Below are positions 24,275 through 35,670 of a stretch of DNA of 64,000 nucleotides, piece by piece. The stretch lies in NCBI RefSeq assembly GCF_002127325.2, contig NC_035441.2, positions 53,436,464 to 53,500,463 on the forward strand. The letters run 5' to 3'. Position 1 is the stretch's first letter. The number at the start of each line of letters is the position of its first letter. The position numbers were made by a program, and so were the translations under genes. Source of the stretch: Helianthus annuus (taxonomy: Eukaryota; Streptophyta; Magnoliopsida; Asterales; Asteraceae). The notes beneath the pieces are model-generated. The model was not told the origin of the DNA. It was given only the letters and a program-made list of their open reading frames with translations, and made no database searches.

Positions 24275-24800
24275 ACTTGGATCGAGTAGGCCATTCGATC
24301 GGACAGCAGTTCGATCGAGTGGGCTGTTCGATTGGTTTGGAAGTCCGTTCGAACGTCCATTCGATCGGCCGGCTGGCTCGATCGGCTGGTTCCTTCAAGT
24401 GGATTGTTTCTTCCTTTGATGTGAAGGATGTGTTTGTGTATGATGGTTTGTACTACCCTTTCAGGTTGGCCGATCGAACAGCTGTTCGATCGGTTAGCCC
24501 AACCGATCGGCTAGTACTTCATTGTTTTCAAATATGTCACTCGATCGGCTGGCATGTTCGATCGGGTGACATTCCAATGTTTCGAAAAGTCTAAGTGTTT
24601 TGAGGTATAGTATCTCATGATCCGAGTAGTAATGTTTACAATCGAGTGACGTAGTCGATCGAACAGTACCTCGTCAATACTACACTTCATGTGTTTGTGG
24701 GTCTAAGTGCCAGTCGATCGGTTAGCCTAGTCGATCGGCTGGCTTAGTCGTTCGGTTAGGCTGTTCGATCGAACAGCCTAGCCGTTCGGCCAGCTTCTCG
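24275..24800. repeat. CGATCG-based palindromic repeat block in the solo LTR
   Basis: About twenty imperfect copies of TCGATCGGYTNGCC and GTTCGATCGAACAGC words. TTCGATCGAA is a perfect palindrome. A second, shorter block lies at 25500-25630. ORFs through this block are artefacts of the repeat. Confidence 0.85.
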
Positions 24801-25499
24801 ATTTGGTTAACCTATCACTTAACACTTGGTTATTCCCGTTACTTGGTGATGTTTTAGAGATATTTTGACTACGAGTTGAACCACAAAGCTGAAGTCCCTA
24901 CTTAGTCTACTGACTCGAGCAGGAATCACCCAAACTCGGTCAGAGACGGTTTGGAACCCAAGTTTAACGTTTAACCCGAGATCGGTAAATCTCGTGGTAG
25001 AATCCGAATCGTGAACCATGTGTTTGTTTAGAATGGTTTGTAAATCGGTTCAAGTCTCGTTTTCACCTTTTTGAGTGTAAAAGAGTTGAAAGATAGATGA
25101 AAACCCATCTTCCAATCCTTTTCCACCGTGAAATGTTAAGATCTTTGGAAGATTTTAGGTTATTTATGTGGAAATCGGTTAGATCTAGCTTATTCATGGT
25201 TGAATGAAGTCAAGAACATGAAGTTCTTGATGAACACCAAGAACACCATGATGACATCACTCAAGAACACCTAGATCTTGGTGATTTCATGGATGAAATT
25301 CGGATTTTGAAAGATAGAAAGATGGAGAATCGATTAATGAACAAAAACGTACAAGGATTAGAGCGAAATACTTACCGGTTTGAGAGAAATCTGAGATTTA
25401 GTGAGAAGAAGAGGCTGGTCGGTCAGAGCTTTTCCAAAAGTGGAAAGCTTGACAAGGACAGCCCTATTTATAGGCTTCCAAAAGAGGAAAGGGTCAGCT

Positions 25500-25630
25500 G
25501 ATCGAACAGCATCCCTGATCGAGCAGCTGTCCGATCGAACAGCCTGTTCGATCGGCTAGCCTGTTCGATCAGGTTGCCCTGTTCGATCGGCTTGCCTGTT
25601 CGATCAGGTTGCCCTGTTCGAACGGCTTGC
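25500..25630. repeat. Second CGATCG-based repeat block in the solo LTR
   Basis: Six to seven copies of CTGTTCGATCRGSTTGCC in tandem, next to the TATA box on its sense-downstream side. Same word as the block at 24275-24800. Confidence 0.85.
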
Positions 25631-26227
25631 CTAGTTTTGAGTGGTTTCGCGACGATTTGTGATATTTCGAGTTCGATGAACGATGATTTGAGAATGATAG
25701 AATTCCTAATCAAATTACTTTTAGTCTCAACTACTATATCCAACATACAAGCATCCTTACAACCATTTCGGGTTCGATTTCCATTTGAGTTTGATTCGCC
25801 TTTGAGTCTTGATTGATTTGATTGATTCACCACACACTTTAACATAAAAGTAAACATGCACAAGTAACACGTAAGGCACACACACACGTATAAAAGCATT
25901 AAAATCCCCACACTTGAGCTTGATGATTGATTTGATTAGCTTGATTATTGATTGACTAGCTTTATTGCATTGTTACTTCCTAACATTCACAGTCGGTCGT
26001 TGATTCACAGTTCGATTATCGGTCGATTAGTTTGATTATACAACACTTACTCCAAATAATACGAAAATCAAAATGAAACTAAAATGAAATTAATCTTTAT
26101 TAATCTTTAATTCCAATAACAGTCAACACTTGACTTTGACTTTGACTTTGGAAAACACGGGGTGTTACACATTGTGTTTTAATTAACCATGTTTGTTAAT
26201 TTGAATAATAATGTTTATCTTTTTCAG

Positions 26228-27071
26228 TTTGCTTGGTTGGACAGCGTTGTGGATATGAAGCACCCAACAGTTATGAAGTCGTCAAATGTTGATGGAAAGG
26301 TATATATCATTTTCTTTTTTCAAAGGATTGTGATTTATATAGCATTGTGTTTTTTATATTTGTTTTGTGTTTTTAGAAGGCCTTTGTGTTATCATTGTAA
26401 AACAATGATTGACATTTTTTTTGTTAGGTTGTGGCTGACAAGTTTGTGGATGGACATTTGCATAATTTTACTCATTGCTCTAATGAGAATGTACAGTTAT
26501 ATAAGCAAGCTTATGATGAAGTTTGTGTTATTATGTATTATTTTGTTTTTCCTTTAAAATGATTATGTTGTTTGACAGATATTGTGTTTTTTTGGTTTAT
26601 ATTTGTAATATAATTTTAAAACAGTGATTGACATATGTTTTTTTTTTGTTTGAAGAATTGTTTGGAAGACTTCTTGACCTGACTATGTCTTCAGTCGAAT
26701 CTGCAAAGGTAAATCGTTTATGTTAAAGTATGCAAATTATTTTGTTAGTGATAGTTAGTGATGTTTATGCTGAAACTTATTATGTTTTGGTTTTTATTAT
26801 GTTATGTAAATGGCAGAACAAAGATAAAGGCTTTGACATGGAGTTTGGTGCGTTGGTTGGTTGTCCTGACAAATATATGAGGCATGAGATGAACAAGGTT
26901 GGTACATCAAATATTTGTTTAGTATGTGTTTAGTTAATATTCTAGATCAATGACTGACATATTATTTCTTAGCTTCGCAAGTTCAAAAGAAGTAATCAAA
27001 AAGCAAAGGCGCTTAAGAATTGGAAGTGGGATGAGGTGATTGAAATCGACAGTTTTGGTCAAGATTCGTAA
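26228..27071 (+). pseudogene. Remnant of an intron-containing gene of unknown family (3' exons)
   Basis: Four exon-like segments bounded by AG and GT are open in one phase: 26228-26299 (FAWLDSVVDMKHPTVMKSSN...), 26428-26520 (VVADKFVDGHLHNFTHCSNE...), 26817-26897 (NKDKGFDMEFGALVGCPDKY...) and 26973-27071 (LRKFKRSNQKAKALKNWKWD..., then DSFGQDS and stop). A further piece near 26656-26708 (LFGRLLDLTMSSVESAK) fits only out of phase as drawn. The solo LTR separates this from a possible upstream exon near 23180-23310. I do not recognise the protein. The modular, phase-0 exons look like a real gene or a cellular gene fragment carried by a transposon, now decayed. Confidence 0.5.
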
Positions 27072-27474
27072 GATGATGATATGCTTAGTAAAAAAATTAA
27101 TTGATGTTTTTGTTTCACTCCACGGTAAGCTACCATATGATCGTGCTTGAAGACTTTTATTTTTTGTTTCGTTGTTGTTTTTCTCTTGGAAAAGTTAGGT
27201 TAGGTTTTTAGGTTATTTAGTTATGGAGTTTTTTTTTTTATGTATGATGATGGTTAGACGGTGAAATGGTTTGTAGTCATTTCAGACTTGTCGTCGTAGT
27301 TTTATTTTAGTGGATTCTTATGTTTGTTGTCAAAAGTTAGTTTGTTATCTCAATGTGTTTTTTTGTGTAAAATTTTGAATACATTACATTGTGGTAATGC
27401 TATTAAGTTGCGTTGGAGTTTTTTATATATATTTTTTCCCTTCATTTAAACACGCATGAGTGGTTTAACATTTA

Positions 27475-27900
27475 GGTTACAGTGTTCAGTAGTTATCGAT
27501 CATGTTCTCATACAAACATGTTAGGTTCAACTGGCTGATATATAAATAACACCCCCTCCCCCCACACACACACACGACACTAAGGAAAATGTATTTTTAT
27601 GGTATACATTGTGTAACATTGTGTTAATAAAATTGTCATTTACATTCAGAAACTGAACATGTTCTCCTACAAACATGGTGATTGTGTTTTTTGTTACAAT
27701 CGTTTGTGTTGTACTAAGGAAAATGTATTTTTATGGTATACAATATGTTTTTTTTTTTTTAATTTTGTGTAACATTGTGTTAATAAAGTTGTCATTTATA
27801 TTTAAAACTGACGATGTTCTCCTACAAACATGCAAAGTTCAAATGGGTGATTCACAAATACCCCCCCCCCCACACACACACACAATAAATATAATCTACG
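27475..27900 (+). repeat. Imperfect tandem duplication with (CA)n tracts
   Basis: CACTAAGGAAAATGTATTTTTATGG...CATTGTGTTAATAAA...GTTCTCCTACAAACATG occurs at about 27583-27680 and 27715-27832. Each is linked to a C-rich plus (CA)n tract (27545-27575 and 27860-27885). A related piece is at 19430-19540. Confidence 0.8.
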
Positions 27901-28220
27901 TTTGGTTGTCATTGATAGTTTTTTTAATAATTTTGTAAACATGTAACATTGACAGATCTCATTTATCTTCATTTGATGGTGTTAACAATTTCTACGTTAA
28001 TCAATTTACAAATAATTAATTAAATATTTTAAATTGTGCGAATTAGATGTAAGATTTTAAATTAGTATGTATGACAATTAAAGAATAGTTGTAGTTACTA
28101 ATCAAAATCAAATCAAAAGTCAAAATTATCTTAAATATAGATATTGTTATTGATGTTCTTAATAGTTGGATAAATAGTCATCGTGATATTAAAATATATA
28201 GTGAGTTTGGATGGTGTTAA

Positions 28221-28568
28221 AACCATGCGTAGTGGAAGACACCTCACTCTTGTGCGTTTTGTGCCATGTAACAGTCCAGTCAGCAATGGGGCATTATGGG
28301 ACGTTTTTCTAAAATGGGTGTAGTGGTGATGTGGGCATTATGTTAAAAGAAGTGTAATAGAATTTAAATTAAAAAAAACCCATCAAAAATTGTTATTGGC
28401 CAAACACAAGGGATGCACGGTCATTGACCAACACAAAATGAACATGACGTGGAAAAAACAACGCCAAAACAAAATTTCTTGACCAAAACGCCCATGGGGT
28501 GGTTGGGGGGCATGGTGGAGCGTTTTTTAAAGCAAAAAACACTAAAAATTGCCCTACTACAGGTGGTC
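28221..28568. mobile_element. PIF/Harbinger-type MITE (348 bp)
   Basis: Flanked by the 3-bp duplication TAA (28218-28220, 28569-28571). Left end AACCATGCGTAGTGG and reversed right end GACCACCTGTAGTAGG form an imperfect terminal inverted repeat. The subterminal GGGCATTATGGGACGTTTT words match the MITE fragment at 37160-37307. The ends resemble the left end of the PIF element at 39934. Confidence 0.8.
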
Positions 28569-28972
28569 TAATCATATGTATCCAGATATCGGACCGGTAA
28601 ACTACTAGTTTAGGTTAGTCTCCAACCTCTTGAGATGACAACCACTTGAAGCGAACCTGTCTCGCCTATATTACAACATTGTGTTAATTACATCATCCAT
28701 TTATAACATAATCATCTTGAACAAAAAAGAAATGCATAATGAAGAGAAGACATCAAATAAGTAGTAAATAAAATTCCAATACCAAACGATATAATAATCA
28801 ACCACCATGAATGAAAAAGAAATTTACTCATTTAAAATTTTCAAATATATTTCGTTCATTTTAAACTTTAAATCTATAGATATTTTTTAACAGCTAAAAG
28901 ACGAACGTTTTGCACGTGATATCTTTTGTCTCGTTCAGGCGTAGTTCATCATCTTTTAAACCCGGTAACCCA

Positions 28973-29428
28973 TCAACCATCAAAACGAAGACGACCCGCG
29001 CTTGACCGCACAACCGATGCATCCGACGATAACCTCCGGCAATCAGAACTCTCCGGCTGACTGGACCCTGACCGCGGCGAATCCAAGCTTCTAATCAAAA
29101 GCTGCTTCACAGCAGAAATAAGATCCTCCGTGGCATTCTTCTCCGGAGAACAAACCGACGAGCGGAAGTTCTTACAAAACCTCATATGCCGATCCAACGC
29201 TTCCTCCTCTGATTCCGAACACGATCTCTCCATCTCATCCTTCACCGCCTCCACACACAGTCCACAGATCCACCGGCCGCTGTTATTCTCCCTCACTGCC
29301 GCAATGTACGACGGCGTACACTCCTCCGTCAATCCACAACACTCACATTTCACACACTCCACGTCACCGCCACCGCCGTAGCTGCCGGAGGACGTCGCCG
29401 TCGTGAATTTTGCTTCGGTACCGGACAT
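28973..29428 (-). CDS. DUF1677 family protein
   Basis: A single-exon gene of about 151 residues. The family core is clear: CVKCECCGLTEECTPSYIAA at residues ~25-45, followed by GRWICGLCVEAVKDE, giving paired Cys motifs (CxxCxCC and CGLC) that could bind a metal. The C terminus is Ser-rich (DCRRLSSDASV). DUF1677 proteins are plant-specific and small; their function is not established. Two starts are possible: 29449 (MVKDTVTMSG...) or 29428 (MSGTEAKF). I prefer 29428 because a 5'-leader intron with donor GGTGAGT at about 29986-29992 could end at the AG at 29441-29442, which would remove the first ATG. Upstream on the minus strand a TATA-like CTATATCTA lies near 30224-30232. This is the only ordinary host gene in the window. 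Confidence 0.88.
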   Translation of the reverse strand: MSGTEAKFTTATSSGSYGGGGDVECVKCECCGLTEECTPSYIAAVRENNSGRWICGLCVEAVKDEMERSCSESEEEALDRHMRFCKNFRSSVCSPEKNATEDLISAVKQLLIRSLDSPRSGSSQPESSDCRRLSSDASVVRSSAGRLRFDG

Positions 29429-29469
29429 TGTAACCGTATCCTTCACCATTATCGCCAGAAAAAAAAAAC

Positions 29470-29990
29470 AGTATAGAGTCAGAAACCCTAATTTCTCGAT
29501 GTGTCACCCTAGAAAACAATCAAAACATTCAAAAAAATTCAAATTGAACTGAAATTAGTGATGATTTTTTGAAATTAAACTCATCAGTAATGGTAGAAAA
29601 CGAACTTACAATTCAGAAACCCTAATTTCTCGATATATAACAGTAGAATACAATCAGACATGCCAAAAAATTCAAATTGGACTGAAATTTATGACCATTT
29701 CTTGAAATTAACGAAATCAAAATCACAGTTATCGAAAAAAAAACTTATTACAGTCAGAAACACTAATTTCTCAATATATAACAGTAGAAAACATTCAAAT
29801 CGGACCAAATTAATGATAATTTTCTGAAATTAGAGTCACAAATCCTAATTTCTGGATACATAATGACAATTTTTCGAAATCAGAGTCAGAAACCCTAATT
29901 TCTCGATACATAACCCTAGAAAACACTCAAAAACATTCAAATCAAACAAAATTAACAACAATTTCTCAAAATCAACAAAATCAAACTCAC
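29470..29990 (-). repeat. Tandem ~100-bp repeats in the leader/intron of the DUF1677 gene
   Basis: The block CAGAAACCCTAATTTCTCGAT...AACCCTAGAAAACA.TCAAA...AATTTCTGAAATTA recurs about five times (near 29478, 29614, 29755, 29834, 29886) with spacing of 50-140 bases and moderate divergence. The AAACCCTAA words are telobox-like. The array lies between the start codon and the probable first exon. Confidence 0.75.
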
Positions 29991-30349
29991 CGGAGTCCGT
30001 GATTGACTATCAAACGTTCAAATCTCGCAACAATTTCACCGTTCTTTCTCCCACGCAGCTTCTTCAACAACTTCTCCACCGATCAACAATAGTTTGAACA
30101 ACGGCAATAGTCTCGTATGCATTTCAGAGCCCTGTGTGGCTCGAGAATTGGAGTCCAGAGGTTGAATTGAGGTGAAAATGGTGGAAATGAAGGTTTAGGT
30201 TTCTGTGTTTTAATGGCGGATTGGTGTATAGATATAGGAATTATGTGGGGAAGATGAGAGTGCCAGCTGTATATTATTTGTTTGTTTTGGGACCTGTAGG
30301 TTTCGGTACACGTCAGCATAAAGAGAATTCACATGGGTTACGTTTTAGT

Positions 30350-32300
30350 GGTTTGTTTGGTTATTGGAAGTGTTATCATTTCATTCCGCCGTAGATTTTG
30401 GACTAGTTGGAATGGAGATAAAGATGGTTGTTGTTTGAGTTTATCGTTTGGGCCTTTGGGGTTTGACACGAAATACGATATTCGGATGGGTTTGTGTTTA
30501 GTTTAAACTTCTTTGTAGCGGTCACGTTTAGTTAAACGGATAGTGTTTTGTCGGTGTCTTTTGTAAAAAGATTTCTAAGGCAATTTCCTCACGTCCTTAA
30601 CGTTTTGCGGTGCTACTTCGAGTTTGAGAAATGAAAGAGTTTTCAATGATAAGGAGGCATGTTTGTCGAAGTTTTTCGAAGATATTATGTTGTACCTTAA
30701 ACTGAATGGCTATTTATATGCATTGTGTTATGGTTAAAAAATATACGTCTAAAAGTCTTAACGGGTATTTTTTTTTAAAAAACTAACGAGAATAGTTGGT
30801 ACCCATGGATATGACCGATGCCTAATAGATAATCACCCGACAAATACTTAATGTACAATGGGCCGATTAGACCGGACGGTATGGGGCTCGTCCCCAGGTC
30901 CATCCCTTTACCGCCGCCCCAGCCTTGCCACCCCCCTCCTCTGTCGCCGCCCAGGTGGCGTCCTCTTCGTCCGCCAACAGCCGCCCAAGCCGGGCCTCAC
31001 TCCCTCACACACACCTATACATACATACATATATATAAAGGGGTTCATCCCCCACCCCCTAGGTCCATCCCCTTTAGGCCCATCTTCACACCCGCTTATG
31101 TGGCGTCCTACGTGACGGCCCATCTCCATGGAAATGATCCTACCCATACCTTCCAGTCTTATGAGACATTATTTTACAATCGAATATGAGATTGAGATTA
31201 ATCATATACTCAATTCATCAACGCACTTAATGAAATCGTGTTAGAATGGGTCTGAAACGGTCACAACCCACTATATCAAGGGAAAAATGATTGGTTAATT
31301 TTTTTTGTGGCTCCCATTATTTTTGTTTTTATTTTATTTCCTTTTTATGTCTTTTATGTATAGTGGGTCTCACAAAATGTTTAGTCTCTTTGTTAAAGTA
31401 AAAGAATATTTTATTCATTTTATAAAATGTTAACGTTTTAGTGTTAAAAATAACCCATCTTATATTTGGGTGAATAATGAGAACCACCAATGTAATTTTT
31501 GAAAGGAACCTTGTAATATTATGCATAAACTACATGGACCACCTGCATGATTAACACTACTTCACACATGTTAATTTGTTGATTACTTGAAAGTTGAAAT
31601 TGAAAGCATGTGCTGCAGCTTGACTTTTAGGTAGTTTAGTCATGTTTCTTAATCATATGATATAATTTGATGGTTAACATGCTATTCATGTAAATCCGAT
31701 GTATATTGCCAGCTACCTTTGTCTACACACAAGTGTCATTAAGGGAATTATTAAATAAACAACTTTTGTGTTTATTTGCTATAAGAACATTTCTTTTATT
31801 AGCCATAGGGTTTGGAATAAAGCCTTTATTTAGTCACCTTAGCTCCACCTTATTAGTAGTGCCTCTCTTTAACTTGGAGGGTATGTGATAAAACCCCCTT
31901 CTTATTAATGGCGCCTCCTCCTTCACACACAGATATATTGCTATTGCTCGCATTGCTTTCACATCCCTTTAATAGCGCCTCGCTGCCTCTTGATAGCATC
32001 TGTGGTATGGTAAAGGGGCGCTATTGTGTCTTTTTGGTTGACGTGGCAAGGGGATAGCGCTCCATACCTCATATGTTATCTTAGGTGTTGTTTGTTTTTT
32101 AAAAGGTAAAATATATGCAGTCTGTGAACCACATCTGTAGAAGAAGAAGTGGACCAAACCTCGACAGTCTGCAAGAAGAAAGTTGTTGGTTTGTTGTTCG
32201 TTTTGGAGCCGAGGGTCTTTTCTGGAAGCAGCCTCTCTATCCCTAGGGATAGAGGCAAAGTCTGTCTACATCCCACTCTCCGCAGACCCTATGAGTAGTT
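30350..32300. other. Intergenic stretch without a supported gene
   Basis: Contains a C/P-rich low-complexity patch with (CACACA) and (TACA) microsatellite (30870-31060; its ORFs on both strands are compositional), AT-rich sequence, and a possible MITE-like piece around 31860-32080 with GGCGCC/ATAGCGCC words. I see no coding evidence and no complete transposon. Confidence 0.5.
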
Positions 32301-32364
32301 TTGTTATTTGTGAGATTTACAGGGTATGGTTGTTGTATACTTCAAAAATAAACTAGTGGGTAGT

Positions 32365-32464
32365 GGTGACTGGTGGTGGTGCGGGACGGTGGTGGTGGGT
32401 GGTGGACGGTGGTGGTGGTGGACGGTTGTGGTGATGGACGGTGGTGGGTGGTGGACGGTGGTGG
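32365..32464 (+). repeat. GGT/GGACGGTGGT minisatellite
   Basis: About 100 bp of tandem (GGTGGACGGTGGT)-type units. A short further piece (GGTGGTGGGTGG) appears at 33462 on the other side of the inserted hAT element, so one array was split. ORFs on both strands here are compositional. Confidence 0.85.
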
Positions 32465-33461
32465 CAGGACCGGCTTTGGGCCTGTGCGAGAGGTGCCACC
32501 GCACAGGGCCCAAAGCATCTAGAGGCCCAATATTGTTTAAAAAATATATATGTTTTTAATATATAAATTTGATGTAGAAAATTAATACACAAGTTCTCCC
32601 TTTGGCTTAATGGATGTAGGAGTTATCTAATGAACTGACCATTACGAGTTCGATTCCAACCATGATGTCTTTTGCGGGAGTTATCTAATGACTTGTTTTA
32701 TTAATTGGGGGAAACTCATACCAGCAATTTGCAGGCTTAATTTTTAGTTTTAGTTAGCTTATTTTTTTATTTTGATTTTTCACTTTTAAATTTAGGCCTT
32801 CGTGTAAGTTCTTTGATTTTTTTTCTTCTATTTAACAATTTACAAAACAAACTTTACATGTTTACTTGTTTAAATTTGTAGGTTTTTTATTTCTCGTTTT
32901 TCATTTAACCATTTACAATATAAATTTAGAAGAACTCAGTATCTGGTTCTATTTATTTTATTTGTATGACAAGGTTCGTGTTGCCAAACTAATTTGAATA
33001 TGTTTACACATATATTACAATTCTTCTTGCTAAAGAAGATTCAAGTGTTAGTTATTTTTGTTTGTCCAGGTGTTGAAAACTAATGTTAGGTGTATCAATT
33101 TATTTGTAAGATAAAACTAGGATTTCTTGTTTTTAATCAATGCTAATTGAAGTTGTGCATTCACTTTACTTTATGAATATAGATAATTGTGATACATTGA
33201 AATATAAAGAAGAATCGGTATGGATTATAAATACTTGATCGAGAGCTTTACTTTAAAAAACGCTAGAAGTGTCTCATTGTTTAAGTAAGTAAGTTTGATC
33301 ATTTTGCTACACTATTTTTGTTTCGTTTATGTTATCACAATTAGCGTCGTATTGTGGTTTTTTGATATATGATTGATGAGTTTAAATTATATGGAGGGGG
33401 CCCAATTTTTTTGTCTCGCCCAAGGCCCAAAAGTTTTATATCATTCCCAGGGATGGCCCTG
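32465..33461. mobile_element. Non-autonomous hAT element (997 bp) in a GGT minisatellite
   Basis: Ends CAGGACCGGCTTTGGGCC and, reversed, CAGGGCCATCCCTGG: the CAGGG-type hAT terminus. An exact 8-bp target duplication GGTGGTGG flanks it (32457-32464, 33462-33469). Subterminal GGGCCCAAA/TTTGGGCC words occur at both ends. Inside, at 32597-32665, is a tRNA-like stretch with A box TGGCTTAATGG and B-box-like GTTCGATTCC. No transposase ORF. Confidence 0.88.
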
Positions 33462-34294
33462 GGTGGTGGGTGGTTGTGTTTAACACTCTGCATACCTTAG
33501 AAGATCTTAGAAATGATTGGGCCAAGTCTGCACCAAGAAGAGCTCGCACAGACGTTTTTTAATGAAACGTCTTCGGAAAAACAAACAGTCTACTGATGGC
33601 AATGTCTGCGCATGGTCTGCGCCACACAGACAGAAGATCCTGTGCAGATATTTTTTAGAAAAACCACAACAAGTTAGTTCTTGGTTGACTTATTTTACAT
33701 CAGGATATCATAGTTAACGAATGAAATTGAAAATATTCATATTTAGTTTTAAACTCGTTCAATTTGACTTTTATTTAATTATATTTTAGGAAAAATAAAC
33801 AGTTGGTTGACTCGTCATTTTTTGAGTCCCACAAATCTTTATTTAGGGCCATCTTTCTTAGATTTGACAAAACTCTTAATGATTTATTATGAATTACTAT
33901 AATTTGCAATTTCATAACTTCAAACTGTAATCTGTTGGTAATATCATGAACTTCTAAACGATTTTCGTTCCTATTTTTTGGGTCAAGTAATTATAAACTT
34001 TCATATATCTATATACATTTGAACAATTTCACCGTGCAATTATTGCAAAATTTTAAACTAGTGTCTTTCCTAAAAAGTTAATCTTTTTATCAATCCAACA
34101 AAACGAAGTGAGCTTAGAGGGTAGTACGAGTTTCAAAGGATAACGAGGTGATGTGGTATGCGATGATCACCATGATGGGTAATGACAGAGGGTAGTACGG
34201 GTTTCAAAGGATCAGCGAGGTGATAAGAGTGAGCGATAATGAATCCAAATATCTAAATTGTTGTATAAGTAGATAACTTTACATTCATTTCAAT

Positions 34295-34639
34295 AAGGGG
34301 GCGAAGGGAATACTTTCGGCCATCCCGTGCTCCCGCTTTCCGATACCAACACGGTGGTGTTAGGTATCGGTCAGAGCAACACGTAGCGGAACACACTATA
34401 ACACACGCACACGGAACACGAAAGCAATAAACAACACGCGAGAGTTTCGTGGTTCGGATTCAGTTTGAATCCTACGTCCACGGGCTGCAACTAAATATTT
34501 TTATTATGCTCAGAACCAAGATTACAATACAATGAATATGTATATATAGAGATAGAAGTAGAGCTTTTATCATGGGCCCCAAGAAACCTAACATGGGCTA
34601 AAATGGACCCAAAGTCTCTAAGCCTTCACAAACCCAACA
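34295..34639 (-). mobile_element. Ty1/copia 5' end remnant (LTR plus start of the internal region)
   Basis: On the minus strand, a 282-bp LTR (TGTTGGG at 34639 to CTAACA at 34358) with a TATA box (TATATATAC) near 34538 is followed by a PBS-like TTGGTATCGG and, about 20 bases on, an ATG opening a short gag-like frame (MAESIPFAP). The element is cut after about 60 bp of interior. The LTR's ACGTAGGATTC...CACGAAACTCTC words are typical of plant Copia LTRs. Confidence 0.72.
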
Positions 34640-34738
34640 AGTAGTGATGCTTCCGCTCTCTAGCATCCTCTCTTTCCGCTCCCACACATTAGCTTTTCTT
34701 CTTTGTTGAAAAATAATTCAAGATGAACATCCCACTTC

Positions 34739-35163
34739 AAGGGGTGCAAACGAGCCGAGCTACTCGAGCTCGGCTCGAAAAAAAGCTCGAACGAGCCGAG
34801 CTTAAACGAGCTCGAGCTCGAGCCCGAGCCTAAAAAACAAGCTCGTTTAGTAAACGAGCCCGAGCTTCGCTTATCGAGCTCGAGCTGGCTCGCGAGCCTA
34901 AACGAGCTTTTTGTTTATATATTTTTTATTAATATATTAAACATATATTTATATAATAATAATTATCATTTATATAAATATAAAAAAATAACTTAATTAT
35001 ATGTATAATAATAACTATAATTAATATAAATTAATTAATAAATACTAAACGAGTCGAGCTCGAGCCGAACTCGAGCTTGAAAAATTACCTTTAAGCCGAG
35101 CTCGAGCTTTCATATGTTAAACGAGCTCGAGCTCGGGCTCGGCTCAGCTCGTTTGCACCCCTA
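34739..35163. mobile_element. hAT-type MITE (425 bp) with CGAGCTCG-rich arms
   Basis: Terminal repeats AAGGGGTGCAAACGAGC and its complement, flanked by the exact 8-bp duplication CCCACTTC (34731-34738, 35164-35171). Both arms are full of CTCGAGCTCG palindromes and can fold back on each other; the centre is AT-rich. Same terminus type as the MITE at 18156. Confidence 0.92.
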
Positions 35164-35469
35164 CCCACTTCTCCATTCTCTCCATCTCGCATTCCACACC
35201 ACATTACCTTCCACCTTAGCCTTCTACGTCCCGCCCCATATCAAGCGCATTCTTTTCACCCTATAGGGTTCTCTTTTAGTAATTATTAATTTATAAATTA
35301 ATTAAAACAAGAATCGCTATTAGTTTACAGTTATGCTAATAATTTAAAAACCCCTAAAACTAACGACAGATATAGTAATTTTCATTTATCTTAAGGAATA
35401 TTGATATGGGAGGCTTAGAACTACCTTGGGTTGTGTTCTTTTTTTTTGGACGGCTAGATTACCCGGTTA

Positions 35470-35637
35470 GACCGCCCGTAATGGGGCGTTTGTTTTAAAA
35501 AAATTTCAAAAAAAACGCCCGAACACGCCCCCATCCCATTACACCCAGGCGTTTTCCGGCGTGTTGTTTGTCAAAATTGCATGCGGCGTTTTTTAAATAA
35601 CGCTGAGGATGATGTTGACTGGCCAATGGGAGTGGTC
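35470..35637. mobile_element. PIF/Harbinger-type MITE (~168 bp)
   Basis: Left end GACCGCCCGTAATGGGGCG and reversed right end GACCACTCCCATTGGCC, next to TTA and TAA. GGGGCGTTT and AACGCCC words inside are shared with the other PIF MITEs here. Confidence 0.65.
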
Positions 35638-35670
35638 TAAGGGTAGTTTCATTTATATATATATATATAT

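Larger units (their letters stand above)
23336..26169 (-). repeat. Solo LTR (2834 bp), minus strand, gypsy type
   Basis: Starts TGTCACACCCC and ends TGTTACA, flanked by a perfect 5-bp target duplication CATTG (23331-23335 and 26170-26174). Its end is related to the E2 LTR end (CCGCCATCGGTTGGGGTGTGACA in sense) and matches the E5 fragment at 40913. No internal region remains, so it arose by LTR-LTR recombination. On the minus strand a TATA box (CTATAAATAG) lies at 25464-25473, a GTGAGT motif at 24174-24179, and stem-loops at 23634-23673, 23896-23910 and 23964-23977. It contains two blocks of CGATCG-based repeats. Confidence 0.95.

Noticed and set aside
24271..24594. ORFs through the CGATCG repeats as a protein
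   Set aside because: Open frames on both strands caused by a repeated word; located in a solo LTR.
28973..29449. Upper-strand ORF 29130-29381 as a gene
   Set aside because: Antisense shadow of the DUF1677 coding sequence.
30851..31189. Proline-rich ORF pair as a gene
   Set aside because: Low-complexity C-rich sequence open on both strands, no domain, no start context.
32304..32592. Gly/Trp- or His/Pro-rich ORFs
   Set aside because: Produced by the GGT minisatellite.
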